A stretch of DNA of 64,000 bases from Actinacidiphila yeochonensis CN732 (GTDB taxonomy: Bacteria > Actinomycetota > Actinomycetes > Streptomycetales > Streptomycetaceae). Location: NCBI RefSeq assembly GCF_000745345.1, contig NZ_JQNR01000005.1:2294001-2358000 (forward strand), read 5' to 3'. A program made the position numbers and the translations under genes. This document shows positions 17,544 to 25,011 of the stretch, piece by piece (position 1 is the first letter of the stretch; each line of letters starts with the position of its first letter). Under the pieces are notes generated by a model. The model was not told the DNA's origin. It saw nothing but the letters and a program-made list of their open reading frames with translations, and did not search any database.

Positions 17544-18394
17544 ATGAGCTCCTCCGTGGGCTGTGCCGCGATCCGTGCGATAAAGGCGGTGAGGGTGGTG
17601 CCGTTGACCTCGTCGAACCGGTCGACGCCGGCCGCGCGCAGGGACCGGACCGTGCGCACCCACTCCACCGGGCTGGAGATCTGCCTGCTGAGCAGCGTGA
17701 CCGCCTGGTCCGCGGCGAACTCCGCGCCGGTGACGCTGGACATCACCGGTGTGTGTCCGGCGCGGAACTCGTACTCGCGCAGGACCTTCGTGAACGCCCG
17801 CCCGGCCGAGGCCATCAGGGGGGTGTGGAACGGGCCGCTGACGGCCACCGGCAGTACCCGGGCGCCCGCGGTGCGCAGCGCCTTGACCGACAGCGCCAGC
17901 TGCGGCCGGTCGCCGGCCACCGTCACCTGCTGGTCGCTGTTGCGGTTGGCGATGTGCACCAGGTTGACCCCGGCGCCGCGCAGCGTCGCCTCGATCCGCT
18001 CCGGGCTCAGCCCGACCACCGCGGCCATCGCGCCGCCGGTGACGCCGGCCATCAGCTCGGCGCGGCGCCTGACCAGCGCCAGGCCGTCCATCAGGTCGAG
18101 GACTCCGGCGGCCACCAGCGCGTTGAACTCGCCCAGGCTGTGCCCGGCGACGTAGTCGTACGCGCGGCCCTCGCGTTCGAGGTCCATCCAGGACAGCGCG
18201 TTGACGAGGAAGACGGCCGGCTGGGCGTAGCGGGTGTCCGCGAGCCGGTTGCCGGGGTCGTCGAGGCACAGCCGCGCCACGGGGAAGCCGAGCAGTTCGG
18301 AGGCGGCCGCGGTCTCCCGGGGGTACCGCTCGAACAGCTCCTCTCCCATGCCCTTGCGCTGTACGCCCTGGCCGGGGAAGACCAGACAGTGCAT
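17540..18394 (-). CDS. Stand-alone malonyl-type acyltransferase (trans-AT)
   Basis: 284 residues of the FabD fold, resembling the discrete ATs of trans-AT polyketide systems. It begins HCLVFPGQGVQRKGMGEELF. The catalytic Ser86 is in GHSLGE, Arg111 (25 residues on, in RRRAELM) matches the arginine that holds the malonyl carboxylate, and His190 is in GPFHTPLM. It should load malonyl-CoA onto the ACP of the neighbouring synthase. The ATG at 18394 is preferred to a GTG at 18403 because AAGGAG sits ten bases before it. The 3' end overlaps the synthase start by 4 bp, so the two proteins are made together. Confidence 0.92.
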   Translation of the reverse strand: MHCLVFPGQGVQRKGMGEELFERYPRETAAASELLGFPVARLCLDDPGNRLADTRYAQPAVFLVNALSWMDLEREGRAYDYVAGHSLGEFNALVAAGVLDLMDGLALVRRRAELMAGVTGGAMAAVVGLSPERIEATLRGAGVNLVHIANRNSDQQVTVAGDRPQLALSVKALRTAGARVLPVAVSGPFHTPLMASAGRAFTKVLREYEFRAGHTPVMSSVTGAEFAADQAVTLLSRQISSPVEWVRTVRSLRAAGVDRFDEVNGTTLTAFIARIAAQPTEELI

Positions 18395-18464
18395 TTCGTA
18401 CACGCTCCTTACTGAGCCTTGCTCAAAGCCGGTGGCTGCTCATGGGGTTGGCCGCTGAGGCGCT

Positions 18465-18551
18465 TGGCCGCCCACGGTGTCGGCCGCCCACGTTCGTGGC
18501 CGCTCACGCTGTCGGCCGCTCACGCTCGTGGCCGCTCACGCTGTCGGCGCC
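18465..18551. repeat. 32-bp tandem repeat, 2.7 copies
   Basis: Unit TGGCCGCTCACGCTG plus TCGGCCGCTCACGCTCG. Copies lie at 18465-18496 (several mismatches), 18497-18528 and a partial copy at 18529-18551 that runs into the stop region of the next gene. It occupies most of the gap between two genes of the operon. No spacers of CRISPR type. Confidence 0.8.
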
Positions 18552-19591
18552 GGGATGCTGCGGTAGCGCAGGCCGCTGTCGGTGCCGCGCAGGCTCTCCC
18601 GGGTGAACACCCGGGCCGACGGGCCCGGCCCGAAGTCGACGACCTGGTCGGGCCGGCAGTCCTGGACCGCGGCGTGCACCGTGCGGGGCCAGTCCAGTGG
18701 GCGGCACACCCCGTAGGCCATGACGTCGGGCAGCAGGTCACCGCGGTGCTGGAGGTTGACCGGCGCGTCGGCGACGTACACCGGCACGGCCAGCCGGTCG
18801 CCGGTGAGCGGGGAGGTCAGGAAGTGCCGGTCCTCCAGCGCCGCCTGGACCGCCGGCTCCAGCAGCGGCGTGTGGAACGGCGCGGTGCTGCGCAGGTAGG
18901 CCCACTGCGCCCCGGGCTCGGCCAGCCGCCGTCCGAGGCCCGCCCGGAGATCGGCGAGGTCGGCCGGGTCCCCGGCCAGTACGTGCGAGCGGCCGGAGTT
19001 GGCGAGGGCCAGGTGCACCGGCGAGCCCGCCACCAGATCGCGCAGCTCCTCGGCCGGGATGCCCATCACCGCCGCCATCGGTGTGGCGGCGCCGGTGCGC
19101 CGCGGGGTCAGCTGGTGGCAGCGGATCAGCGCCAGCGCGGTCATCGCGATGATGCCGTGGCAGAACGCGACGTACTGGCGGCGGTTGGTCAGCCGCATAC
19201 CGGCGACCATCGCGCCGATCAGGCCCAGGCTGTGGCCGATGGCGGCCACCGGCGCGGGCCGGTCGCCGTCCGGGCCGCCGACGGCCGGGGCACCGATGGC
19301 CGGTTGCAGCAGGCACAGCTGGTAGATGTGGGCGAACAGGCCGTCCACGATGGAGTTCTCCAGGGCGCCGGGTTCCGGCGGGTCGCCGCGCAGCCAGGCG
19401 GTCAGCGGGATGCCACCGGGCAGCTCCCGGCGGTAGGCGTCCGGGCCGACGTGGTCGAGCACGCTCGTGACCGCGTCGGCCGCGGCGGTGAAGTAGCGCG
19501 CGTTCTCGGGCCGCGCGTAGAGGGCTCGCAGTTCGGCCAGCGGCGGGCCGTGCACGCCCGCCAGGCCGCTGAACAGGTACAGGTGTCGCAC
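18536..19591 (-). CDS. Atypical acyltransferase-fold protein
   Basis: 351 residues from GTG 19591 behind GGAGAAG. It has the AT/FabD fold: FSGLAGVHG where FPGQG is usual, nucleophile Ser121 in GHSLGL, and His240 in TAPFHTPLL. The position 25 residues after the serine, which is the malonyl-binding arginine in FabD-type ATs, is Gly146, and no Arg is near. It should therefore not use malonyl-CoA. It could load a starter acyl group, as fungal SAT domains do, or hydrolyse stalled chains, as acyl hydrolases of trans-AT systems do. Its gene lies between the BtrH-like gene and the true AT. Confidence 0.75.
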   Translation of the reverse strand: MRHLYLFSGLAGVHGPPLAELRALYARPENARYFTAAADAVTSVLDHVGPDAYRRELPGGIPLTAWLRGDPPEPGALENSIVDGLFAHIYQLCLLQPAIGAPAVGGPDGDRPAPVAAIGHSLGLIGAMVAGMRLTNRRQYVAFCHGIIAMTALALIRCHQLTPRRTGAATPMAAVMGIPAEELRDLVAGSPVHLALANSGRSHVLAGDPADLADLRAGLGRRLAEPGAQWAYLRSTAPFHTPLLEPAVQAALEDRHFLTSPLTGDRLAVPVYVADAPVNLQHRGDLLPDVMAYGVCRPLDWPRTVHAAVQDCRPDQVVDFGPGPSARVFTRESLRGTDSGLRYRSIPAPTA

Positions 19592-19671
19592 CGACTCTTC
19601 TCCGTGAGGTCGCGTCCGCCGGCCGTTCTCCGTGGGCCCGCGGAGTCTGGGGGAGTCGTGGGGGGTTGGTC

Positions 19672-20682
19672 CTACTGCGCGTCGGCGGGGGCCGGCAGGA
19701 GCCGTGGGAGGCCGGCCGCCTCGTCGACGAGGAGCCGCGCCGCCTGCTGTTCGAGCTGGCGCAGGTGTGCGAGGGCGCGGCGGACGCGGTCCGCGGGCAG
19801 GCCGGGCAGCCCGGCCTGGAAGGCGGTGACCCGGTCCGACAGCACCGTGGCCAGCCGCGCGATCCGGGCGTAGGCATCGCGAACCGGCTCACCGTGCGCG
19901 GTGTGCGCCAGGAAGCGGCAGAACAGTGTCCGTGAACCGGCCAGCAGCGCGAGGCTGTTGACGGCGGGCGCACGGTACGGGACGGTGCCCGACGCGCGCT
20001 CGACGACGAGGTTGTCGCCGATGACGTCGTAGAGCTCGAAGCCGTCGCGGAACCCGGCCAGGAACGTGCGGTAGGCCGCCTCGAAGCCGTCCCGGTCGGG
20101 GTCGGAGACCTGCCGGACGGTGGCGCAGCCGGTGAACCAGCGTTCCGGCTCCCTGGCGTAGCCCTCGCGCAGGACGTCCCACCCCACCGACAGGGGGAAG
20201 TACTCGTGGTCGTCCGCGGTGTTGTCGACCAGCAGCACCTCGGTGCTGCTCGCCCCGCAGACGAGGAAGGAATGCAGCAGCCGGAACTCCTCGGGGACGG
20301 TGCCCGACCGGCGCATGAACTCCACCCAGTACGGGAGGTGGTAGCGGGGCGCGTAGAAGAACACCGGTAGTCCCGCGGCGAGGAAATCAGCCAGCCCGGA
20401 TTCGAAGAGGCTCAGGTCCACGTCCCCGGCGGAGAGCACCTCGAACCCGAGCAGGCGCAGGTCGCCGTCGGTCACGTACGGGGTTTCGAAAGCCCAGCGA
20501 TCCTTGCCATGCAGGTAGCAGTGGCGGTGGATGGCCGAGGTGGACCCCAGCGCCCTGTACATCAGCAGGTCGGACCAGGGGGTGATGCCGCCGACGTACG
20601 CCAGGAGCTGCGTCTTGCGGCAGTGCAGGTGGTTGTTCGGATCGCGGGTGCGTATGTTCTCCACACCCGGCAGCGTGATCAT
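19672..20682 (-). CDS. BtrH-like papain-fold acyltransferase (putative)
   Basis: 336 residues from ATG 20682; the frame extends upstream, but that part is a pyrimidine-rich, implausible sequence. Features recall the N-terminal domain of BtrH (butirosin), which moves an acyl group from an ACP to an aminoglycoside amine: an early HC pair (His20-Cys21, NHLHCRKTQ), a strand LPVFFYAPRYHLPYW, then LLHSFLVCGASS and LLVDNTADD, giving Cys/His/Asp in papain order. The last 90 residues are helical and Ala/Arg rich. First gene of the operon. With no thioesterase present, it is a candidate for releasing the chain onto an acceptor. Homology is inferred by eye and should be taken as tentative. Confidence 0.55.
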   Translation of the reverse strand: MITLPGVENIRTRDPNNHLHCRKTQLLAYVGGITPWSDLLMYRALGSTSAIHRHCYLHGKDRWAFETPYVTDGDLRLLGFEVLSAGDVDLSLFESGLADFLAAGLPVFFYAPRYHLPYWVEFMRRSGTVPEEFRLLHSFLVCGASSTEVLLVDNTADDHEYFPLSVGWDVLREGYAREPERWFTGCATVRQVSDPDRDGFEAAYRTFLAGFRDGFELYDVIGDNLVVERASGTVPYRAPAVNSLALLAGSRTLFCRFLAHTAHGEPVRDAYARIARLATVLSDRVTAFQAGLPGLPADRVRRALAHLRQLEQQAARLLVDEAAGLPRLLPAPADAQ

Positions 20683-20763
20683 CCGGTCGGCGGACAGCAG
20701 CGGGTCTCTCCGTTCAGCGACATCTCGGTGGCGAATGGGGTGGTGAATTCCGGGTCGAGTACG

Positions 20764-20837
20764 CGGGGAAGGATGGAGAGGAAGAAAGGTGGAAACGCGG
20801 AAAGGGAGGGGAGGGAGAAAAGGGGAAAAGGCCGCCG
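20764..20837. repeat. Purine-rich tract
   Basis: About 70 bp with over 90 percent A+G on the plus strand, made of GGA, GAA and GGGA blocks. It lies about 80-155 bp upstream of the BtrH-like gene start, so the operon's leader RNA would be pyrimidine-rich there. Such mirror-like tracts can form triplex DNA. Confidence 0.7.
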
Positions 20838-21272
20838 CGGGAACTCGCCGGGAGAGTTCCCTGTGGGAATCCGGCGTGCCGACCCGGTGCGCGGACCCGC
20901 CGCGCATTCGATCCGCGGCGGCGGGAGGTCCGCTCCGGGGCAGGGGTGAGCCCGTTCCTGCCTGTCATGTCATCGATGGACGGATGTCGCCGCAGGTCAC
21001 GGCCGTAGACTCCCGCCATTGGGCGATCTCCGGCACGGGTGTGGCACGTGCGTGGCAAGGACGAGCGATGGGGCCCACGGGCCCGGTCGGTGGATTGTTC
21101 GAGGCGGGCGAAGGTGATTGTCCACCCGTTCGCCCTGACGTGCTCATGATGGCGACTCTGTCGGCGCCGGAGCAATAAAAAGTCATATGAATGCAACCCG
21201 GTGCGCAGCATCATGTCATCCCGATCCGACATGGTCAATAAAGATCATATGGAATCGGTGTTCAGGTTTCAG

Positions 21273-21292
21273 GCAGGCTGAAAACAGCCTGC
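21273..21292. promoter_or_regulatory. Perfect 8-bp hairpin in the AT-rich region
   Basis: GCAGGCTG / CAGCCTGC (21273-21280 and 21285-21292) with an AAAA loop. It lies between two CATATG sites. It could be an operator or a transcript end; no T-run follows on either strand. Confidence 0.45.
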
Positions 21293-21437
21293 GGACCGCC
21301 GGTAAACCCACTGGTAGCATATGGGCGCCAACGCCGAATGCCTGCTCAGGGCCCTTGGGGGGCTGGAGGCGGCCACTCCGCAACGATCAGATTCAGCCCC
21401 GAAATGTTTCGGCACGGGGTGTGGGGGCGGCACCCTG

Positions 21438-21505
21438 CCGGTTGTCGGCGGTTGTGCGAGTGCCGGTTGCCGGTTGCCGGCTGCCGGCTGTGCGAGTGCC
21501 GGGGT
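21438..21505. repeat. Short GCCGGTT/GCCGGCT tandem repeats
   Basis: A run of heptamers flanked by two copies of TGTGCGAGTGCCGG. Slippage-type repeat in a non-coding stretch. Confidence 0.6.
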
Positions 21506-21545
21506 CCGGCGGCGGGCGCTGAACCGGCGGTGTCCGGGTAGGCGC

Positions 21546-21583
21546 CTCTCTGACGCTCCGTCATCACGGTGGGCGTCAGAGAG
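21546..21583 (+). promoter_or_regulatory. Hairpin just before the ribosome site of the membrane-protein gene
   Basis: An 11-bp perfect stem CTCTCTGACGC / GCGTCAGAGAG (21546-21556 and 21573-21583), with CCGT/ACGG pairing again in the loop. The right arm touches the GGGAG ribosome site of the gene starting at 21595, so folding would compete with initiation. It could also be an operator dyad. Confidence 0.6.
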
Positions 21584-21594
21584 GGAGAGCGGCC

Positions 21595-22203
21595 ATGGGC
21601 AGACTCGACGACGTGATGGCCCGCCACGTGTGGCTCAGGTTCGCGGGCGGTTGGATGCTGGCGACGGCCGTCGTCGTGGCGGCCCACCCGACACGCTCGC
21701 GGGTGGACGTCGCCGCCCGCGTCGTCGCCGGCTCGGCGGGTGCGGTGTGGCTCGCAGTGCGCCGGCACCGCCGCGAGAAAGCCGTGGCGGGCGGCACGGC
21801 GGACGACCTGGTCGTCATGGAGCACCACCTGCTGACCGGCGAGCCGCCGGCCGGCCCGAGGCGGCGGGAGGCCATGCGGGCGCTGGTGGCGCGGCGGCTG
21901 TACCTCGCCCGCTACCGGCGGGCCGCGCTCGTCCTCCTCGCCGTCCTGTACTGCGCCGGGGTCGTCTGCTTCGCGCTCACCGAGCCGGCCTGGCGGGCCG
22001 TGCCGGAGTGCGTGGCCGTCGGCGCCCTCTTCGGCTACGCCTACGCGGCCGGCGCGCGGGCGCTGCACCGTCTCCGGCGGATGCGCGACGTCCTCGCCGG
22101 CGACCGGACGGCCGGGCCCGCCCTCGCCGGCGGCCCCGCGGCCGCGCGCGAAGCCCCGCCGCGGCAGCGCGCCGCCGGCCCGCCCCGGCCGTCGGCGGGC
22201 TGA
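21595..22203 (+). CDS. Small membrane protein of unknown function
   Basis: 202 residues, ATG 21595 with GGGAG upstream. About four hydrophobic segments: WLRFAGGWMLATAVVVAAH, VAARVVAGSAGAVWLAV, YRRAALVLLAVLYCAGVVCF and a weaker one at VPECVAVGALFGYAYAAG. These are split by an Arg-rich cytoplasmic loop, and a disordered Pro/Ala/Arg tail ends the protein. I recognise no family. It is preceded by a strong hairpin and followed by 270 bp without a gene. Confidence 0.65.
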   Translation: MGRLDDVMARHVWLRFAGGWMLATAVVVAAHPTRSRVDVAARVVAGSAGAVWLAVRRHRREKAVAGGTADDLVVMEHHLLTGEPPAGPRRREAMRALVARRLYLARYRRAALVLLAVLYCAGVVCFALTEPAWRAVPECVAVGALFGYAYAAGARALHRLRRMRDVLAGDRTAGPALAGGPAAAREAPPRQRAAGPPRPSAG

Positions 22204-22475
22204 CGCCCGCCGCCTCCGCCGGACAGGAGCCCCGCGTCCACGGACCGCCACCGCGGTCGCCGCCGACCCGGGCCCGAGGCGGCGACCCGGGCCGGAGGTG
22301 CCGCATCGGGCCGGAGGTGCCGACCCGGGCCGGAGGTGCGGGAAGCGGCGAGTCGGGCGGGAGGCGGCCGAGCCCGCCCCGCTACGCCGTTCGAGTGGCG
22401 AGGGGTGGCACCGAGGCGTCGAATGGAGGGGGGCCCGGCTGGAGGGGGCCCGGCGAGGAGACGCTGGAGGCGAAC

Positions 22476-23336
22476 GTGTCAGTCGTACCGCTCAGGGAGA
22501 TCCTTGCCGACGCCTTCGACCAGCGTTATGGCGTTCCCGCCGTCAACATCGTCAACGACCTGACGCTGGAGGCCGTGCTGGCCGCCGCCGAGCAGCACTC
22601 CTCGCCGCTGATCGTGCAGACCTCCGTGAAGACGGTGAAGTCCGTCGGCTACGGCGTGCTGATGGCGATGTGGCGGGAGATGACCGCGGGCCTGCGGGTG
22701 CCGGTCACCCTCCACCTCGACCACTGCCCCGAGCGCGACGTGATCAGCGAGTGCCTGCGCCACGGCTGGAACTCCGTACTCTTCGACGCCTCCCGGATGC
22801 CGGTGGAGGAGAACACCCGGCAGACCGTCGAGGTGGTCGCCGAGGCCCGCCGGCACGGCGCCGACGTCGAGGGCGAGATCGAGTCGATCACCGGCGTCGA
22901 GGACGACATCGGCTCCGACGAGGCCGCCGCCCAGAAGGGCCTGGAGGTCGCCCTCGACTTCCTGCGCACCACCGGCGTGGACGTGTTCGCGCCCGCGATC
23001 GGCAACGCGCACGGCTCCTACCGGCGCGCCCCCGTCCTGGACTTCCAGCGGGTCTCCGACATCGTCGCCGCGCACCCGCTGCCGATCGCGCTGCACGGCG
23101 GCAGCGGCCTCTCCGACGAGCAGTTCCGCGACCTGATCGCGCGCGGCTGCGCGAAGGTGAACATCTCCACGGCCCTCAAGGAGACGTACATGAAGGGCAA
23201 CCTGGCCTTCCTGCGCGACGCCGAGGAGCGGCAGAAGTGGGACCCGCCGTCCCTCTTCCGCAGCGTCCGGGCCGACGTGATGGGCCTGGCGGGGTCGCTG
23301 ATGGACGTCTTCGGCAGCACCGGAAGGGCGGGGTGA
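22476..23336 (+). CDS. Class II ketose-bisphosphate aldolase
   Basis: 286 residues of the GatY/KbaY/FbaA family, which cleave a ketose bisphosphate or related ketose phosphate to dihydroxyacetone phosphate and an aldehyde using zinc. Start GTG 22476 has GGAGG six bases before it. Visible sites: LHLDHCPERD (metal His and catalytic Asp), GEIESITGVED, GNAHGSYRRAPVLDF (metal His) and LHGGSGLSDEQF (metal His, phosphate loop), then VNISTAL. Length and order fit tagatose- or fructose-type enzymes. It heads a run with a HAD phosphatase, DhaL and DhaK, so the natural substrate is probably a less common ketose phosphate rather than the glycolytic one. Confidence 0.88.
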   Translation: MSVVPLREILADAFDQRYGVPAVNIVNDLTLEAVLAAAEQHSSPLIVQTSVKTVKSVGYGVLMAMWREMTAGLRVPVTLHLDHCPERDVISECLRHGWNSVLFDASRMPVEENTRQTVEVVAEARRHGADVEGEIESITGVEDDIGSDEAAAQKGLEVALDFLRTTGVDVFAPAIGNAHGSYRRAPVLDFQRVSDIVAAHPLPIALHGGSGLSDEQFRDLIARGCAKVNISTALKETYMKGNLAFLRDAEERQKWDPPSLFRSVRADVMGLAGSLMDVFGSTGRAG

Positions 23337-23340
23337 GGCC

Positions 23341-24201
23341 ATGCCCGCGCTGATCTTCGACTGCGACGGCGTGCTCGCCGACACCGAGCGCTACGGGCAC
23401 CTGCCCGCGTTCAACCAGACCTTCGAGGAGTTCGGCCTGCCCGTGCGGTGGAGCGACGAGGAGTACGCCGAGAAGGTGCGGATCGGCGGCGGCAAGGAGC
23501 GGATGCGCTCGCTGCTGACCCCGGACTTCCTCGCCAGGACCGGGCTGCCCTCCGACCGGGACGCGCTGGACGCCGAGGTGGCGCGCTGGCACGCCCGCAA
23601 GACCGAGATCTACACCGGGATCATCGGCGGCGGGACGATCCCGCCGCGCCCGGGAGTGCGGCGGATCGCCGCCGAGGCGCACGCCGCCGGCTGGCCGCTC
23701 GCTGTCGCCTCGACCTCCGCGGAGCCGTCGGTGCGGGCCGTGCTGCGGCTGGCCGCGGGGCCCGAACTGGTGGAGCACTTCGCGGTGTTCGCCGGCGACG
23801 TGGTGCCCCGCAAGAAGCCCGCGCCGGACATCTACCTGCACACCGTGGCGAACCTTGAGCTGGACCCGGCGGAGGTCGTGGTCGTGGAGGACAGCCGCAA
23901 CGGCATGCTCGCCGCGCTCGGCGCGGACCTGGCCTGCGCGGTCACCACCAGCGCGTACACGGGGGAGGAGGACTTCACGGGCGCGTCGCTGGTGGTGGAC
24001 TCGCTCGGCGACCCGGCGCCCGGCGTGCGCGGTGACGGAGCCCCCGGGGGCCCGGCGAGCCCGGTCGCCACCCGGGTGCTCGCCGACCCGCTGGGTGTCC
24101 GCCCCGACCCGTACGTCCGCCTCGCCGACCTCGCCGCGCTGCTGGCCGGCGCGGGTCCGGGGGACACCGCCTCCGGCACCGGACGCGGCAAGAAGAGCTG
24201 A
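23341..24201 (+). CDS. HAD-superfamily phosphatase, CbbY / beta-phosphoglucomutase-like
   Basis: 286 residues, ATG 23341, four bases after the aldolase stop. Subfamily IA HAD: nucleophile motif FDCDGVLADTE (residues 6-16), a helical cap of about 70 residues, motif II VASTSAE, the Lys of motif III in RKKPAPDIYL, and motif IV VVVEDSRNGMLAA. Known relatives dephosphorylate sugar phosphates or isomerise hexose 1-phosphates. The C-terminal 45 residues are Gly/Pro-rich and not conserved. It is tightly linked to aldolase and dihydroxyacetone kinase genes, which suggests removal of phosphate from a sugar phosphate made or used by them. Confidence 0.88.
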   Translation: MPALIFDCDGVLADTERYGHLPAFNQTFEEFGLPVRWSDEEYAEKVRIGGGKERMRSLLTPDFLARTGLPSDRDALDAEVARWHARKTEIYTGIIGGGTIPPRPGVRRIAAEAHAAGWPLAVASTSAEPSVRAVLRLAAGPELVEHFAVFAGDVVPRKKPAPDIYLHTVANLELDPAEVVVVEDSRNGMLAALGADLACAVTTSAYTGEEDFTGASLVVDSLGDPAPGVRGDGAPGGPASPVATRVLADPLGVRPDPYVRLADLAALLAGAGPGDTASGTGRGKKS

Positions 24202-24231
24202 CATCACGTCAGCACTACCCCCGGGAGAGCC

Positions 24232-24897
24232 ATGTCGACGCCCACCGCAGCAGCCGCCAGCGACCTGGAGTTCGCGGTCGCGACGATCGCCCGTACCGCC
24301 GTCGACAACGAGGCGGCCTTCGGTGAACTCGACGCGGTCGCGGGCGACGGCGACTTCGGCTTCTCCCTGGCCCGGGGCTTCGAGATCGTCCTCGCCGACT
24401 GGGACTCCCTGGACCACGGCACGCCCTCGGACTTCCTGAAGCAGGCGGCGCTGGTGATCTCCAAGCGCGTCGGCGGCACGTCGGGCCCGTTGTGGGGGAC
24501 CGCGTTCCTGCGGGCGGCCGGGGCCGTCCGCGAACGGACCGCCATGGACGAGGTGACCGGCGCCGACGCGGTGGCGATGCTGCGGGCCGCGGCCGAGGGC
24601 ATCAAGGCCCGCGGCAAGTCCGACCTGGGCGACAAGACCCTCCTGGACGCGCTGATCCCGATGACCGACGCGCTGGAGGTGCGGCTGGCCGCGGGGGGCG
24701 GCAGCGGCGCCGAACTGGCCGCCACGGCCGCGTCGAGCGCCCGCGCGGCGGCCGACGCCACCACCCCCATGCAGGCCCGCCGCGGCCGGCAGAGCTACAC
24801 CGGCGAGCGCAGCATCGGCTCGCCGGACCCGGGCGCGGTGGCGGTGGCGGTGATGGCCGAGCGGATCGCGGCGGAATGGGACGCCGGCCGGGGCTGA
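24232..24897 (+). CDS. dhaL: Dihydroxyacetone kinase, ADP/ATP-binding subunit DhaL
   Basis: 221 residues, ATG 24232 with GGGAGAG upstream. The nucleotide-binding eight-helix domain shows VAGDGDFGFSLARG (magnesium-binding Asp pair), GGTSGPLWGTAFL, LGDKTLLDALIPM and GRQSYTGERSIGSPDPGAVA. It transfers phosphate to the sugar bound covalently on DhaK. In PTS-linked systems DhaM recharges DhaL; no dhaM is nearby, so ATP may be used directly or DhaM may lie elsewhere. The order L before K is the reverse of the common K-L-M. Confidence 0.92.
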   Translation: MSTPTAAAASDLEFAVATIARTAVDNEAAFGELDAVAGDGDFGFSLARGFEIVLADWDSLDHGTPSDFLKQAALVISKRVGGTSGPLWGTAFLRAAGAVRERTAMDEVTGADAVAMLRAAAEGIKARGKSDLGDKTLLDALIPMTDALEVRLAAGGGSGAELAATAASSARAAADATTPMQARRGRQSYTGERSIGSPDPGAVAVAVMAERIAAEWDAGRG

Positions 24898-25011
24898 CCC
24901 GGCCGCGCCCGACCCGGGCGGCCCGGGAGAGCCCGCGGCCGCACGCGGCGGCCCGGGGAGGGCGGGCGGCTCAGGGAGCACAGGCAGCGCGGGGAGCGAG
25001 GAGACGAGAGC

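Larger units (their letters stand above)
20683..21594. other. Gene-free upstream region of the polyketide operon
   Basis: About 0.9 kb between divergent starts. Frames here have poor codon bias and I accept none. It holds a purine-rich tract (20764-20837), an AT-rich stretch at about 21165-21330 with three CATATG palindromes (21184, 21246, 21318), a perfect hairpin at 21273-21292, GCCGGTT/GCCGGCT repeats at 21438-21505 and a strong hairpin at 21546-21583. The promoter of the minus-strand operon must lie here; none of these elements is proved to be it. Confidence 0.7.

Noticed and set aside
13833..18155. 1440-codon plus-strand open frame antisense to the polyketide synthase
   Set aside because: His/Arg/Gly/Val-rich shadow typical of high-GC DNA; the minus strand carries all catalytic motifs.
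18465..18551. CRISPR array
   Set aside because: The 32-bp units abut directly; there are no unique spacers and no cas genes.
20714..21238. 174-codon minus-strand frame and overlapping plus-strand frames upstream of the polyketide operon
   Set aside because: They cross the purine tract and AT-rich island with codon bias unlike a gene.
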